Positions 6,118 through 6,222 of a DNA stretch of 6,222 nucleotides are shown piece by piece (positions within the stretch are counted from its first letter, which is position 1; each line of letters starts with the position of its first letter). The DNA lies in contig CAKZSF010000361.1 of the NCBI GenBank assembly GCA_937920575.1, positions 1 through 6,222 on the forward strand, written 5' to 3'. This DNA comes from an uncultured Sphingomonadaceae bacterium (GTDB lineage: Bacteria; Pseudomonadota; Alphaproteobacteria; Sphingomonadales; Sphingomonadaceae). The notes beneath the pieces were generated by a model. It had not been told where the DNA came from. It saw only the letters and a list, made by a program, of their open reading frames with translations, and searched no databases. The position numbers and the translations under genes are program-made.

Positions 6118-6222
6118 TTAGATTGTCTGGTTGGCGTTGCGCAGCATTTCATCGACTGCGCTGACCATGCGGGAATTGATCTCGTAAGCGCGCTGTGCCT
6201 CGATCATTTCGACCAGCTCCTC
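6118..6222 (-). CDS. flgG: Flagellar distal rod protein FlgG, C-terminal fragment
   Basis: Only the last 34 residues and the TAA stop lie in the window; the 5' part runs off the right edge. The visible sequence EELVEMIEAQRAYEINSRMV, then AVDEMLRNANQTI, is the conserved C-terminal D0 helix of rod and hook proteins. The EELVEMIEAQRAYEIN form followed by a DEML segment matches FlgG (distal rod) more closely than FlgF, whose end is usually more divergent. FlgG polymerises around the rod tip and is the part surrounded by the P and L rings encoded next. The assignment also fits the position directly before flgH. The stop is followed after three bases by the alternative GTG start of flgH, consistent with the same operon. 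Confidence 0.9.
   Translation of the reverse strand, partial: EELVEMIEAQRAYEINSRMVSAVDEMLRNANQTI

Noticed and set aside
1..6222. Possible novel or mobile system in the window
   Set aside because: Every gene is a recognisable flagellar or stator component in a sensible order. No terminal repeats, integrase, transposase, tRNA, CRISPR repeats or unexplained conserved frame was seen.

Overview
The window is a compact, one-direction block of flagellar genes. All eight genes lie on the minus strand. In transcription order they are flgG (3' end only), flgH, flgI, flgJ (rod-binding part only), flgK, flgL, motA and motB (cut by the left edge). Together they encode the end of the distal rod, the L ring, the P ring with its assembly partner, the two hook-filament junction proteins, and the stator (torque-generating ion channel). 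The sequence is GC-rich. The protein features suggest an alphaproteobacterium, possibly Sphingomonadales or Erythrobacter-like: a single-domain FlgJ/CheL-type rod protein, a short FlgK, and a MotB with a Gly/His-rich cytoplasmic tail. This placement is an inference from recalled family features, not from a search.

Layout from right to left: 6222-6118 is the flgG tail; 6096-5431 is flgH, a lipoprotein; 5419-4322 is flgI, with a Sec signal peptide; 4325-3990 is flgJ; 3997-2660 is flgK; 2655-1738 is flgL; 1695-832 is motA; 830-1 is motB. Spacers are 21, 11, -4, -8, 4, 42 and 1 bases (negative means overlap). At four of the junctions (flgI/flgJ, flgJ/flgK, flgK/flgL, motA/motB) the next start codon overlaps or lies within four bases of the preceding stop codon. 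This indicates one polycistronic message with translational coupling. The only sizeable spacer is the 42-base gap between flgL and motA, which is very C-rich in the mRNA sense. No convincing promoter, intrinsic terminator, RNA gene, mobile element, CRISPR array or repeat family was found, and no stretch over 300 bases lacks a gene.

The genes act in sequence. FlgG forms the distal rod. FlgI and FlgH form the P and L rings around it in peptidoglycan and outer membrane. FlgJ assists rod and ring passage through the wall. FlgK and FlgL cap the hook and join it to the filament. MotA and MotB supply torque. I found no previously undescribed system. The points most worth a second look are the C-rich spacer before motA, the joining of stator genes to the hook-junction genes, the FlgJ without a muramidase domain, and the absence of flgA from between flgG and flgH.
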